In this document: positions 13,753 through 21,289 of the stretch, one piece after another
Layout of the letters: every line of letters starts with the position of its first letter
How positions within the stretch are numbered: position 1 is the stretch's first letter
Origin: Candidatus Nanoarchaeia archaeon
GTDB lineage: Archaea > Nanobdellota > Nanobdellia > SCGC-AAA011-G17 > GW2011-AR17
DNA length: 42,765 nucleotides
Direction of reading: 5' to 3'
Assembly (NCBI GenBank): GCA_028706745.1
Contig: JAQTVM010000014.1
Coordinates: forward strand, 1 to 42,765
The notes under the pieces: generated by a model
The model's database searches: none
Seen by the model: only the letters and a program-made list of their open reading frames with translations
What the model was told of the DNA's origin: nothing
Made by a program: the position numbers and the translations under genes

Positions 13753-14763
13753 ATGGCATTCATACATGTAAAGCGGGTAGGGGACACAAGCTATTACACT
13801 TTAAGGGTTTCCACAAGAAAGGGGGACAGAGTTATTACAAGGGACTTATGCAATCTGGGCAGCGACCTTTCAAAAGTTGATTTGGGCAGCCTTGAAAAAA
13901 AGTATCATGATGAAATAAGAAAATCTTATAAAACCCTCAATAGATTTCTTGAAACAAACCATTATCTTGAAAAGGCAAAGAAAGAAAAGCCCGTTTCAGA
14001 TGCATATTTCAATAAAGAGCAGATGCTTGAGATAAGCGCAATACATTTGCATTATCGTGCGCGCTTCCTAAAGCTTGATAATCTTACGCAGACAGAAATT
14101 ATGGAAAACTTTACGCTTAATTTTGCCGTAAACAGCACCTCCATTGAAGGCAATACAATCACAATGAAGCAGGCGCATGCCTTGTTTAAAGAAGATATTA
14201 TGCCTAAGGACAGGACTTTGCGTGAAGTGCATGACCTTACAAACACAAAGAAAGCATGGGAATATCTAATGGCAAAAAAGCCCAAGATAGATATTGGCCT
14301 TGTTGAATATTTGCATGATATGCTTCTCGAAGGCATTGATGCAAGAAAAGGGTTTAGAATGCATGATATTCGCATATTCGGGCAGCCATTTAAGCCTACT
14401 CCTGCAAGGTATGTTATACCCGACGTAAAAATGTTATTGAGATGGTATGAAGAAAATAAAAACAAAATACACCCTTTGGCTTTATCTGCTTTTGTTCACC
14501 ATAAATTTGAGAACATACACCCTTTTTCAGACGGCAACGGCAGGACAGGCAGAATGCTTATGAGCTATATCTTATTCCTGTCAGGATATCCTCCAATGGT
14601 AATTTCCAGACGATTCCGGAAAGAATATCTTGATGTAATGAATGAAGCTGATAAATCACTTAAGCAGGGCATTACAAAAGTAGATATGAATTATTACAAA
14701 GAACTTTTGGAATTCATCTATTCGCAATACAGGCTGTCTTATTGGGACATATTTCTTGTATAA
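13753..14763 (+). CDS. Fic-domain AMP-transferase (adenylyltransferase)
   Basis: Fic enzymes transfer AMP or related groups onto Ser/Thr/Tyr of target proteins. The 336 residues have an N-terminal beta-rich region (1-45). The inhibitory helix motif SxxxEG is at 128-133 (STSIEG), and the catalytic motif HPFSDGNGRTGR at 256-267, with His256 as catalytic base. Both signatures are intact, so it should be an autoinhibited, active Fic protein. AAGGAG lies just before ATG 13753. No antitoxin-like partner is adjacent. The gene is bracketed by inverted elements and by duplicated cca ends, which suggests it arrived as a module. Confidence 0.92.
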   Translation: MAFIHVKRVGDTSYYTLRVSTRKGDRVITRDLCNLGSDLSKVDLGSLEKKYHDEIRKSYKTLNRFLETNHYLEKAKKEKPVSDAYFNKEQMLEISAIHLHYRARFLKLDNLTQTEIMENFTLNFAVNSTSIEGNTITMKQAHALFKEDIMPKDRTLREVHDLTNTKKAWEYLMAKKPKIDIGLVEYLHDMLLEGIDARKGFRMHDIRIFGQPFKPTPARYVIPDVKMLLRWYEENKNKIHPLALSAFVHHKFENIHPFSDGNGRTGRMLMSYILFLSGYPPMVISRRFRKEYLDVMNEADKSLKQGITKVDMNYYKELLEFIYSQYRLSYWDIFLV

Positions 14764-14800
14764 TTCCCCCTACATTTATAAATATCAATTGTAAGGGGAA
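14764..14800. repeat. Right 37-base inverted element after fic
   Basis: TTCCCCCTACA (14764-14774) and TGTAAGGGGAA (14790-14800) flank 15 A+T-rich bases. The arm sequences, lengths and spacing equal those of 13682-13718 but in reverse orientation. It lies between the convergent fic and cca stops, so it can also act as a two-way terminator. Confidence 0.7.
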
Positions 14801-14803
14801 AAA

Positions 14804-16039
14804 TTAAAGCAGCTTAGCGCTTTTAACCCTTTCCATGAAATAATCGTCCTTGACGACTGATTTCAGCAGGCTCTTTGCGTCCCTGAACTTTCTCTTTGCA
14901 AGGACGTAAGCTCTTCCATTCTCTTCAAGAACTTCTCTCTTGTGCCAGGATTCCCTAAATTGCTTTAATCTTTCTGTTTCATTTACAGGCGGCCCGCGGT
15001 GCTTGTAAAGCAGTGAAAGCTTTTCTTTCGGCACAATGAACCAGAACAATGCTTCCTTCTCCCATTCCCATCCTGAATCAACTACCTTGAACTCGCCTGA
15101 CAAAAGCTCTTTCTTTGCGTGCTCAAAGCATTTCATTAATTTCGCGCCCACAATGTCTTTTTTTCCGTCAACAGGCTTTGCCTCTATCATGAAAACAGCA
15201 TTCTTGCCTGCTTTCTTCTTCAATACAGCCTTTGTGATGTTTTCCTTTTCAAAAAACTTCAATGACGGCTTTTTAAGATAAGATTTAGCCAATTCAATCG
15301 CCTTTCCATAAACTTCCCAGGACAATCCGGCTGCGGCATTTCTCTCCTTTTGCACAGGGTCAATTAAAATTAAAGGAGAAAACAGCTTTGCCTTGTTTAA
15401 CTCAGCAATCAATGCCTTTCCCTTATGATATCCTTCAATATCAATGACAACTCTTTTGGAAGTATCCCATTTTGCAATGTTCTGCATAAGCTCTTCAAAG
15501 CCGGAATAATATACTGTGAGAATCTCCAGCACATATCCTGAAAAGCCCTGTATGTAAGACTCAGCGCCATAGATTCTGTTTGCCTTGAAAAATGCCTTCG
15601 CCATCCGCATGTCGTCAAGCAATTGCCTGTGGCGAGAAACCCACTGGACATGCAATAACGAGACGTCTGTTATGTTTTCTGCCTCATCTGAGTGATTGAT
15701 TTCAATAATAGGAACTATCTCAATTGTGAAGTCCTTCATCTTCATTTGAAAATAATCCCTGCTGCCGTGCAGTAATTCAATGTCCTTAAAGCTCTTCTTA
15801 AGCTCTTTTTCAAGAAGTATTGAAATATTCTTGCCTGAATAAGATGCTTTTGAGAATTTCACGTAGATGTCAACATCGTGGTTGCCTTTCAACCATGTTC
15901 CTTTTGCAAAAGAGCCGCCAAGAACAGGTGTTGCGTTTGGAATCCTTATCTTTTGCATTACAGCTGACGCTATTGTTAATACGCTTTTCTCTTCCGCTGA
16001 AGAGGGCTTTATTTTCTTTAAGACGTCGTCCCTGAGCAT
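14804..16039 (-). CDS. cca: CCA-adding enzyme, archaeal class I
   Basis: The enzyme adds or repairs the CCA 3' end of tRNA without a template. The 411 residues start with a nucleotidyltransferase domain: LGGSFAKGTWLKGNHDVDIY (40-59), with Asp55 and Asp57 as metal ligands. The helical tRNA-binding and tail domains follow, including SYIQGFSGYVLEIL and DPVQKERNAAAGLS, both typical of archaeal CCA enzymes. The length is slightly under the usual 430-450. Its last 100 bases recur at 13529-13628. Confidence 0.94.
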   Translation of the reverse strand: MLRDDVLKKIKPSSAEEKSVLTIASAVMQKIRIPNATPVLGGSFAKGTWLKGNHDVDIYVKFSKASYSGKNISILLEKELKKSFKDIELLHGSRDYFQMKMKDFTIEIVPIIEINHSDEAENITDVSLLHVQWVSRHRQLLDDMRMAKAFFKANRIYGAESYIQGFSGYVLEILTVYYSGFEELMQNIAKWDTSKRVVIDIEGYHKGKALIAELNKAKLFSPLILIDPVQKERNAAAGLSWEVYGKAIELAKSYLKKPSLKFFEKENITKAVLKKKAGKNAVFMIEAKPVDGKKDIVGAKLMKCFEHAKKELLSGEFKVVDSGWEWEKEALFWFIVPKEKLSLLYKHRGPPVNETERLKQFRESWHKREVLEENGRAYVLAKRKFRDAKSLLKSVVKDDYFMERVKSAKLL

Positions 16040-16170
16040 AGGGTAGAAAAGGTTGGATGTATTATTAAAGCTTGCGGGGACGTTGGGAAGGCGGGCCTCC
16101 GGCGTAAATGATTATATTTAAATCCGCTTATTCCCTTTGTCCTAATTTCCATAAAATTTACCCTTTTTTC

Positions 16171-16240
16171 AAAAAGCCGCGCTTTTTTCCAACTTCTTTG
16201 CAAATCTTGCTTTGACGACGGAAAAAAGAGCGTTTTTCCG
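16171..16240. repeat. Two hairpins upstream of the AlbA_2 gene
   Basis: AAAAAGC-CGC-GCTTTTT (16171-16187) is followed by CGGAAAAA (16219-16226) and TTTTTCCG (16233-16240). Both are perfect stems with T-runs, and either strand could use them as terminators. They lie in the 258-base gap between cca and the next gene; a TATA-like TTTATATT follows at about 16250. Confidence 0.5.
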
Positions 16241-16297
16241 GACAAAACTTTTTATATTAGTTCATGCAATAGAAGTCGGCACAAAAAGAGGTAAATA

Positions 16298-17671
16298 ATG
16301 GACAAGCAAGAGCTAAAACTTATCCTGAACGAAGGAGAAGGATACAAGATTGAATTCAAGGAAAGCATCACTGACATAGAAAGAGAAATAGTGGCTTTTG
16401 CAAACTCGTCAGGCGGAAAGATTCTATTGGGAATATCAAACGACGGAAAAATAAAAGGGATAAGCATTACAAACGAGTTAAAATCCAGAATACAGGACAT
16501 GGCAAACCACTGCAAGCCAAAAGCCCATATCCTGTTTGAAGCAATAGACAATGTCCTGATAATCAATGTAAAGGAAGGGATTGACAAGCCTTACAGCTGT
16601 TCGTCAGGATTCTACATAAGAATTGGCCCTAATGCACAGAAGATGGCAAGAGATGAGATAATAGAATTCATCAAGTCAGAAGGAAAAATCCGCTTTGATG
16701 AGCTTATAGAGCCAAGATTCAGCTATCCGAAAGACATTGACAAAGGAAAGATAAGGGCATTCCTAAGGCTTGCAGGCATTTCGGCAAAAACAAGCGCTGA
16801 AAAGGCATTAATCAACCTTAATGCGGCTGAACAGCAGGAAGGAAAGATAATAGTAAACAATGCAGGCGTATTATTTTTTGCAAAACAGCCGCAAAGGTTC
16901 ATTCCTTGGTCAGTGTTCACTGTTGCGCTTTTCAAGGACATGGAAGGCGTTGACATAATAGACAGAAAAGAGATTACAGGAAGCCTGTTTGAGATTGTAG
17001 ACAGCGTAATGGACTTTGTAAAGCTTTACGCAAAGGTGGCTTACAGGTTTACAGGCAACCCGCAAAGGGAAAACATATACGAATACCCTTTTGATGCTAT
17101 AAGGGAAGCTGTGATAAACTCAGTGGCGCATAAGTATTACTTTGAGCACGGGCATAACACTATCTTAAGGTTTCTTCCAGACAGGATAAGGATTGAAAAC
17201 TATTGGGCAAAACCCAAAACATTCAGGATAGGAAGCACTGTGCTGAGAAGAAACCCGATTATCTGCGAATTGTTTGCAAGAATCCATTTTGGCGAGAAAA
17301 TGGGCACAGGATTCAGGAGAATGAAAGACATTTGCAAAAGGGAAAATTCACCAATGCCTGAAATTGAGTACGACGAGTGCTATTTCTATATCATATTCAA
17401 GCAAAGCCATGAATATTTGAAGATGGCTGGCAAAAAACAGATCGAACAAGAAGACGATATATTAAACACAAGACAACAAAATGCCTTCTTATTTGCTCAA
17501 AAAAATGGCTCAATTTCCATACAAGAGTATATAGAAATAAATAAGGTAAGCGACAAAACTGCAAGAATAGATCTAAAGGAAATGGTAAAAATGGGCATTT
17601 TCAAAAAAGAAGGCATCACTACCGGGCTTAAGTTTAAGCTAACTTCGGTAAACTTCGGTAATCTTCGGTAA
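16298..17671 (+). CDS. AlbA_2/Schlafen-domain protein with GHKL-like region and winged helix
   Basis: The protein is 457 residues. Residues 10-115 form an AlbA_2 (divergent AAA-4, Schlafen) domain: EGYKIEFKESI, FANSSGGKILLGI, GFYIRIGPNAQKM. Residues about 230-360 resemble the ATPase-like C-terminal region of RecG-like AlbA_2 proteins (AIREAVINSVAHKYY, KMGTGFRRM). A winged helix closes the protein (about 395-450). These proteins are commonly annotated as ATP-dependent DNA helicase-like or transcription regulators; the true role is unclear. The last codons consist of a 10-base tandem repeat. Confidence 0.85.
   Translation: MDKQELKLILNEGEGYKIEFKESITDIEREIVAFANSSGGKILLGISNDGKIKGISITNELKSRIQDMANHCKPKAHILFEAIDNVLIINVKEGIDKPYSCSSGFYIRIGPNAQKMARDEIIEFIKSEGKIRFDELIEPRFSYPKDIDKGKIRAFLRLAGISAKTSAEKALINLNAAEQQEGKIIVNNAGVLFFAKQPQRFIPWSVFTVALFKDMEGVDIIDRKEITGSLFEIVDSVMDFVKLYAKVAYRFTGNPQRENIYEYPFDAIREAVINSVAHKYYFEHGHNTILRFLPDRIRIENYWAKPKTFRIGSTVLRRNPIICELFARIHFGEKMGTGFRRMKDICKRENSPMPEIEYDECYFYIIFKQSHEYLKMAGKKQIEQEDDILNTRQQNAFLFAQKNGSISIQEYIEINKVSDKTARIDLKEMVKMGIFKKEGITTGLKFKLTSVNFGNLR
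17641..17670 (+). repeat. Three tandem 10-base units at the 3' end of the AlbA_2 gene
   Basis: AACTTCGGTA, AACTTCGGTA and ATCTTCGGTA follow one another and include the stop codon. Because the unit is 10 bases, loss or gain of one unit shifts frame and changes the C-terminus. Confidence 0.8.
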
Positions 17672-17715
17672 TTAGTACTGCCCTGAAAACATCGGAGAAA
17701 ACATCCTTGCGGGTT

Positions 17716-17784
17716 CAAGGGCAGAGCCGGCGAAAATGAGTGATTTTCGCGGCACAGGAAATCCGGGATTTCCAAGTGCCCTTG
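17716..17784. repeat. Branched inverted-repeat structure between convergent genes
   Basis: The outer stem CAAGGGCA (17716-17723) with TGCCCTTG (17777-17784) encloses two hairpins. The first is GCC plus GCGAAAAT (17726-17737) with ATTTTCGC plus GGC (17743-17753). The second is GGAAATC (17757-17763) with GATTTCC (17767-17773). All stems are perfect apart from one bulged G, giving a three-way junction. It may be a two-way terminator or a small mobile repeat. Confidence 0.7.
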
Positions 17785-17791
17785 CCTCCTT

Positions 17792-18460
17792 CTACCTTAC
17801 TTTCTCTGCCTCTTTCACAATCCTGTCCATCATCTTAACCGATTCAACAGGATACTTTCCTATTGCAGTTTCCTCAGAAAGCATCAGGGCGGAAGAGCCG
17901 TCAAGCACGGCATTCGCAACATCAGTGACTTCAGCCCTTGTCGGCTCTTTTGAGCTTTGCATTGAAAGCAACATCTCAGTCGCAGTAATGACAAATTTTC
18001 CCTTTTTGTTGCATTCCTTTATTATCATCTTCTGGAAAAAAGGCAGTTTCTCTAAAGGAACATTGTCGCCCAAATCACCCCTTGCAACCATCACGCCGTC
18101 GCTTGCCTTTATTATCTCATTGATATTCCTTACTCCCTTTGCTGTTTCAATCTTTGCGATGATTTTGGCAGACGGAACAATCTTTCTCAGGCATTCAACC
18201 TGTTCAGCGCGCTCTGTAAAGGCAAGCGCAATGTAATCAAACTCCAGATGCCTTGCTTTTTCAGCAGAAGAAACATCAAGCACGTCAACAAGGGAAGCGC
18301 AGTTTATCTTTTTCAAGATATCAAGCAGGCGAGAGCATTCAGCCGCAGAGGCATACTTCATGTTGATTCTTGCAATGTCCATGCCTGCCTTTTTCATTGC
18401 TTTCAGCATAGAAAGCGAACTGCTTGAAGGGCCTAATGTGGCGATTATCTGCGTTTTCAT
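17792..18460 (-). CDS. Minimal pyruvate-kinase-like protein (barrel domain only)
   Basis: Pyruvate kinase moves phosphate from PEP to ADP. This protein has only 222 residues against about 450-480 normally. Barrel motifs remain: ATLGPSS (7-13), ARIN (30-33), IIAKIETAKGV (100-110), GVMVARGDLG (122-131), ITATEML (158-164) and PTRAEVTDVANAVLDG (173-188). The lid domain B with the DTKGPE motif and the C-terminal domain are absent. NFSHG after ARIN is replaced by NMKYA. It may be a reduced enzyme or have another role. It is in-frame and intact, so not an obvious pseudogene. Confidence 0.85.
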   Translation of the reverse strand: MKTQIIATLGPSSSSLSMLKAMKKAGMDIARINMKYASAAECSRLLDILKKINCASLVDVLDVSSAEKARHLEFDYIALAFTERAEQVECLRKIVPSAKIIAKIETAKGVRNINEIIKASDGVMVARGDLGDNVPLEKLPFFQKMIIKECNKKGKFVITATEMLLSMQSSKEPTRAEVTDVANAVLDGSSALMLSEETAIGKYPVESVKMMDRIVKEAEKVR

Positions 18461-18507
18461 GCTGATAATAAGGCTTTTTTGCTTTATTAGACTGCCGATA
18501 ATAGTTA

Positions 18508-18535
18508 TGCATTATAATGCAAAACATTTAAATAC
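18508..18535 (+). promoter_or_regulatory. Palindrome and TATA box of the NifX/MinD-like operon
   Basis: The perfect 14-base palindrome TGCATTATAATGCA (18508-18521) is followed by CATTTAAATAC (18525-18535), about 25 bases before ATG 18556. The palindrome next to the TATA box suggests a repressor or activator site. The DUF134 HTH protein encoded later in the operon is a plausible ligand. Confidence 0.55.
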
Positions 18536-18555
18536 TAAAAGCATACATTAATGTT

Positions 18556-18891
18556 ATGAAAATCGCAATAAGCTCGACAGGAAAGGGATTAAAAGACAAT
18601 ATAAACGCCGAATTCGGAAGATGCCCTTATTTTATCATTGCAGAAATAAATGATAAGAAATTGATAAAATTCGAGGCAATCGAGAATATAAATGCAAACA
18701 AGCCGGGCGGGGCAGGCGTATCTGCTGCGCAGGCAGTTGCTGAAAAGGGAGCAGAAGCTGTCATAACCGGCAATATGGGCCCGAGGGCGCTTGATGTGCT
18801 GCGTCAGTTCAAGATTCCCATTTACAAGGCAGAAGGCAAGATAGATACTGCCGTTAAAATGTTTATTGAAGGAAAGCTTAAGAAAATATAA
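18556..18891 (+). CDS. NifX/NifB-like metal-cluster-binding protein 1
   Basis: This 111-residue protein is of the dinitrogenase iron-molybdenum cofactor family (PF02579). Typical features are MKIAISSTGKGLKDNI, NAEFGRCPYFIIAE, NKPGGAGVSAAQAV and EAVITGNMGPRALDVL. These small ribonuclease-H-like folds bind Fe-S or other metal clusters. There is no nif gene nearby, so the role is not nitrogen fixation. It is the first gene of a tight operon, with the second NifX-like gene 9 bases downstream after an AGGAG site. Confidence 0.88.
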   Translation: MKIAISSTGKGLKDNINAEFGRCPYFIIAEINDKKLIKFEAIENINANKPGGAGVSAAQAVAEKGAEAVITGNMGPRALDVLRQFKIPIYKAEGKIDTAVKMFIEGKLKKI

Positions 18892-18900
18892 GGAGAAAAA

Positions 18901-19260
18901 ATGAAAATAGTAATACCCACAGACGGCAAAAAAGGAATTAAGGAAACTGTCGCAGAACATTTTGGAAGGTGCAATACATACACTTTTCTTGATGAGAATG
19001 GAAAGCTTATTGAAGTGATAGACAACACCAGCGAGCACATGGGCGGAACAGGGCTTCCCCCTGAGCTTATGAAACAGCACGGCGCAAATGTCCTGCTTTG
19101 CAGGGGGCTGGGCCCGAGGGCGCTGGAGCTTTGCAGGCAGTTTGGAATCAAGGTTTATGTTGCTGATGCAAAAACAGCCGGCGAAATCTTTAAGCTTTGG
19201 AAAGACAACAGGATAAAGCAGGCAAGCAATAATGATGTCTGCGAGGAGCACAGGGGATGA
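18901..19260 (+). CDS. NifX/NifB-like metal-cluster-binding protein 2
   Basis: This 119-residue protein is of the same family as its upstream neighbour. It reads MKIVIPTDGKKGIKETVAEH, FGRCNTYTFLDENG and CRGLGPRALELCRQFGIKVY. Extra Cys residues (Cys23, and CRG/LCRQ in the second half) could take part in cluster binding. The stop overlaps the ATG of the MinD-like ATPase (ATGA), so the two are translationally coupled. In other anaerobes this family accompanies ferredoxin-containing MinD-like ATPases. Confidence 0.86.
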   Translation: MKIVIPTDGKKGIKETVAEHFGRCNTYTFLDENGKLIEVIDNTSEHMGGTGLPPELMKQHGANVLLCRGLGPRALELCRQFGIKVYVADAKTAGEIFKLWKDNRIKQASNNDVCEEHRG

Positions 19261-20123
19261 GGATAGCAGTAACAGGAGGCAAGGGAGGAACAGGCAAATC
19301 AATGGTTGCAACCTCGCTTGCGGTTGAGCTTGCGAGAAAATCAACTACAATGCTTGTTGATGCTGACGCAGAATGCCCAAATGACCATCTTTTGCTTTCA
19401 ATAAAGCTGAAGAAATATTCTGCTGTAAAGCAGATGATTCCCAAATGGGATTTTAAAAAATGCATAAAATGCGGCAAATGCGCGTCTGTCTGCAAGCAGG
19501 ATGCAATCGCATTTGTAAAAGGAAAATATCCTGCATTTGTAAAGGACATCTGCATCGGGTGCAAGGCGTGCATTGTTTCCTGCCCTGTCAATGCAATAAC
19601 TGAATCAAGCAAGGAAATAGGAACAATTTACACTGGCACAAATTACGGGGTAAATCTTGTTTTATCAGAGCTTAAGCTTGGCGAACTTGCCTCGGGAGAG
19701 GTTGTTGCTGACGTGAGAAAGCAGGCGGAAAAGATTAATGAAAAAATCAAGGCAAAGAATATGCTTATTGATTCATCTGCAGGAATAGGGTGCCCTGTGA
19801 TTGCCTCATTGGCAGGCACTGATTATATTGTTGCAGTGACAGAGCCAACTCCTTCTGCACTGCATGACTTAAAGAGAGTCATGTACCTTGCAAAACATTT
19901 TAAGATTAAATGCGGCATTGTGATAAACAAGCACGATTTGGAGCAGTCATTCTGCTCAAAAATAGAAAGCTATGCAAGGCAGTCCAAGATACCGATTATA
20001 GGCAGGATTCCTTACAGGAAAGATTTCGTTGATGCAACGCTGAAAATGAAGCCTGTTGCTGAAATAAATCCTGAATACAGAAAAATATTTGCAGAGATTA
20101 TCGGCAATATAGGGGTGGCTTGA
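19257..20123 (+). CDS. MinD/Mrp-like P-loop ATPase with inserted double ferredoxin domain
   Basis: The protein is 288 residues. A deviant Walker A, TGGKGGTGKS, is at 6-15, with VDADAECPN after it. Two 4Fe-4S motifs are inserted at about 62-110: CIKCGKCASVCKQDAI and CIGCKACIVSCPVNAI. The MinD fold then resumes (IDSSAGIGCPVIASL, VTEPTPSALHDLKR, VINKHDL). Such proteins are thought to assemble or carry Fe-S clusters, linked to NifX-like partners. It overlaps both neighbours by a few bases. It is not a chromosome-partition ParA, because of the ferredoxin insert. Confidence 0.9.
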   Translation: MRIAVTGGKGGTGKSMVATSLAVELARKSTTMLVDADAECPNDHLLLSIKLKKYSAVKQMIPKWDFKKCIKCGKCASVCKQDAIAFVKGKYPAFVKDICIGCKACIVSCPVNAITESSKEIGTIYTGTNYGVNLVLSELKLGELASGEVVADVRKQAEKINEKIKAKNMLIDSSAGIGCPVIASLAGTDYIVAVTEPTPSALHDLKRVMYLAKHFKIKCGIVINKHDLEQSFCSKIESYARQSKIPIIGRIPYRKDFVDATLKMKPVAEINPEYRKIFAEIIGNIGVA

Positions 20124-20449
20124 TGGCAAGACCGCAAAAAGTAAGGATGGTTTCAGAAGAGCCGGAAGTGAACTATTTCAAGCCAAGAGCTGTACCTCTA
20201 AGCGAGCTTGAAGAAGTAACAATAAAAGTGGACGAGTTTGAGGCATTAAGGCTTAATGACTTGGAAAAACTCAGCCAGACAGAGGCTGCCGAGAAAATGA
20301 AAGTTCACCAGTCAACAGTGCAAAGGATTCTTGAGTCAGCAAGGCAAAAGATAGCAGACGCGCTTTGCAACGGCAAGGCAATAAGGATTGAAGGCGGAAT
20401 GTACAAAACATTCAGCCGCGGAAGAAACAGGTTTAGAGGAGGTTGGTAA
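20123..20449 (+). CDS. DUF134 helix-turn-helix regulator
   Basis: The protein is 108 residues, opening MARPQKVRMVSEEPEVNYFK. It has the DUF134 hallmark VKVDEFEALRL-type segment (VDEFEALRLNDLEKLSQTEA) and the HTH AAEKMKVHQSTVQRILESAR. It is similar to sigma-70 region 4 and is expected to bind DNA. The start is the ATG at 20123, overlapping the preceding stop by one base. It is likely to regulate this metal-cluster operon, possibly through the palindrome at 18508. The C-terminus ends in an Arg/Gly/Phe-rich tail. Confidence 0.88.
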   Translation: MARPQKVRMVSEEPEVNYFKPRAVPLSELEEVTIKVDEFEALRLNDLEKLSQTEAAEKMKVHQSTVQRILESARQKIADALCNGKAIRIEGGMYKTFSRGRNRFRGGW

Positions 20450-20450
20450 A

Positions 20451-20918
20451 ATGAGAAAAATAGGAGTAACGTCAACAGGACAGGGCATAGACAGCATGGC
20501 AAGCATGGGATTCGGGCAAAGCCCTTATTTCTGCATTGTTGAATGGGACAATGGACAAATAACAGGATACAAGGCAATTGCAAACAATTGGTTAAATGCC
20601 AATTGCAGCGCCGCCTGCACAAAACAGCTTGCGGCTGAAGGAATAGAATCCATTGTAACGGGATTTATAGGCAACAATTCCTATAATGCCCTGAAAGCAA
20701 ACAACATCGAGGTATACGCCCTGCAGTCAGCAGGAAAAGTGGAAGACATTGCAAAAGACTATTTTGCAGGAAACCTTCCGCCAATGAACGGGCCAAACTC
20801 ACCGGGCAGAGGCACGGGAAGAGGACAAGGTTCAGGCATGGGGCAGGGAAAAGGACGCGGCCAAGGCAACGGAAGGGGCCAAGGCAAAGGACAAGGAAGA
20901 GGAAGAAACAGGCCTTAA
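20451..20918 (+). CDS. NifX-like protein 3 with Gly/Arg/Gln-rich tail
   Basis: The protein is 155 residues. Residues 1-105 form a NifX-like domain (MRKIGVTSTGQGIDSMAS, GFGQSPYFCIVEW, ANCSAACTKQLAAEGIESIV). The last 45 residues are a low-complexity run of Gly, Arg, Gln and Lys that may bind nucleic acid or metal, or be disordered. ATG 20451 follows AGGAGG at 20436-20441, which fixes the start; the frame also opens upstream inside the DUF134 gene. Confidence 0.85.
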   Translation: MRKIGVTSTGQGIDSMASMGFGQSPYFCIVEWDNGQITGYKAIANNWLNANCSAACTKQLAAEGIESIVTGFIGNNSYNALKANNIEVYALQSAGKVEDIAKDYFAGNLPPMNGPNSPGRGTGRGQGSGMGQGKGRGQGNGRGQGKGQGRGRNRP

Positions 20919-20941
20919 TAAAAGGCAAGGAGGAAACTAAA

Positions 20942-21223
20942 ATGCCAGGCGGGGATGGAACAGGACCAAACGGAACATACAATAATTGTATGCCAACAGA
21001 CGAGCCAAATTTTGGAAGAGGACGGGGATTTGGAAGAAGGAGCCAAGGAATGGGCGGCAGAGGCAGAGGAAGAATGAACAGGTTTTATGCAACCGGCCAG
21101 CCGGGCTGGATGAGATATGAAAACAATTACCGCGCTCCTGCTGAAGAAGATACAATTGACAGCCTGAGAAAAGAAATAGAAGGGCTTGAAAAAAGGCTGA
21201 AAGAACTGGAGAATAAGGAATAA
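20942..21223 (+). CDS. DUF5320-like small Gly-rich protein
   Basis: This 93-residue protein opens MPGGDGTGPNGTYNNCMPTD. It continues with Gly/Arg-rich GRGRGFGRRSQGMGGRGRGR and ends with a short coiled coil (DSLRKEIEGLEKRLKELENK). The MPGGDGTGP start is the mark of the DUF5320 proteins that accompany NifX-like and MinD-like genes. The role is unknown. AAGGAGG precedes the ATG. It is the last gene of the operon. Confidence 0.85.
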   Translation: MPGGDGTGPNGTYNNCMPTDEPNFGRGRGFGRRSQGMGGRGRGRMNRFYATGQPGWMRYENNYRAPAEEDTIDSLRKEIEGLEKRLKELENKE

Positions 21224-21289
21224 ATAAGCCAATAGCCGAATAAATCAGCAACATTTATTAACCCTAAAACTAAAGGAATTAAGGTAAAA

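Noticed and set aside
19257-20123. Chromosome-partition ParA/MinD
   Set aside because: The double ferredoxin insertion and NifX neighbours point to a metal-cluster ATPase.
18556-20918. Nitrogen fixation genes
   Set aside because: NifX-like domains alone do not imply nitrogenase; no nifH, nifD, nifK or nifB core is present in the window.
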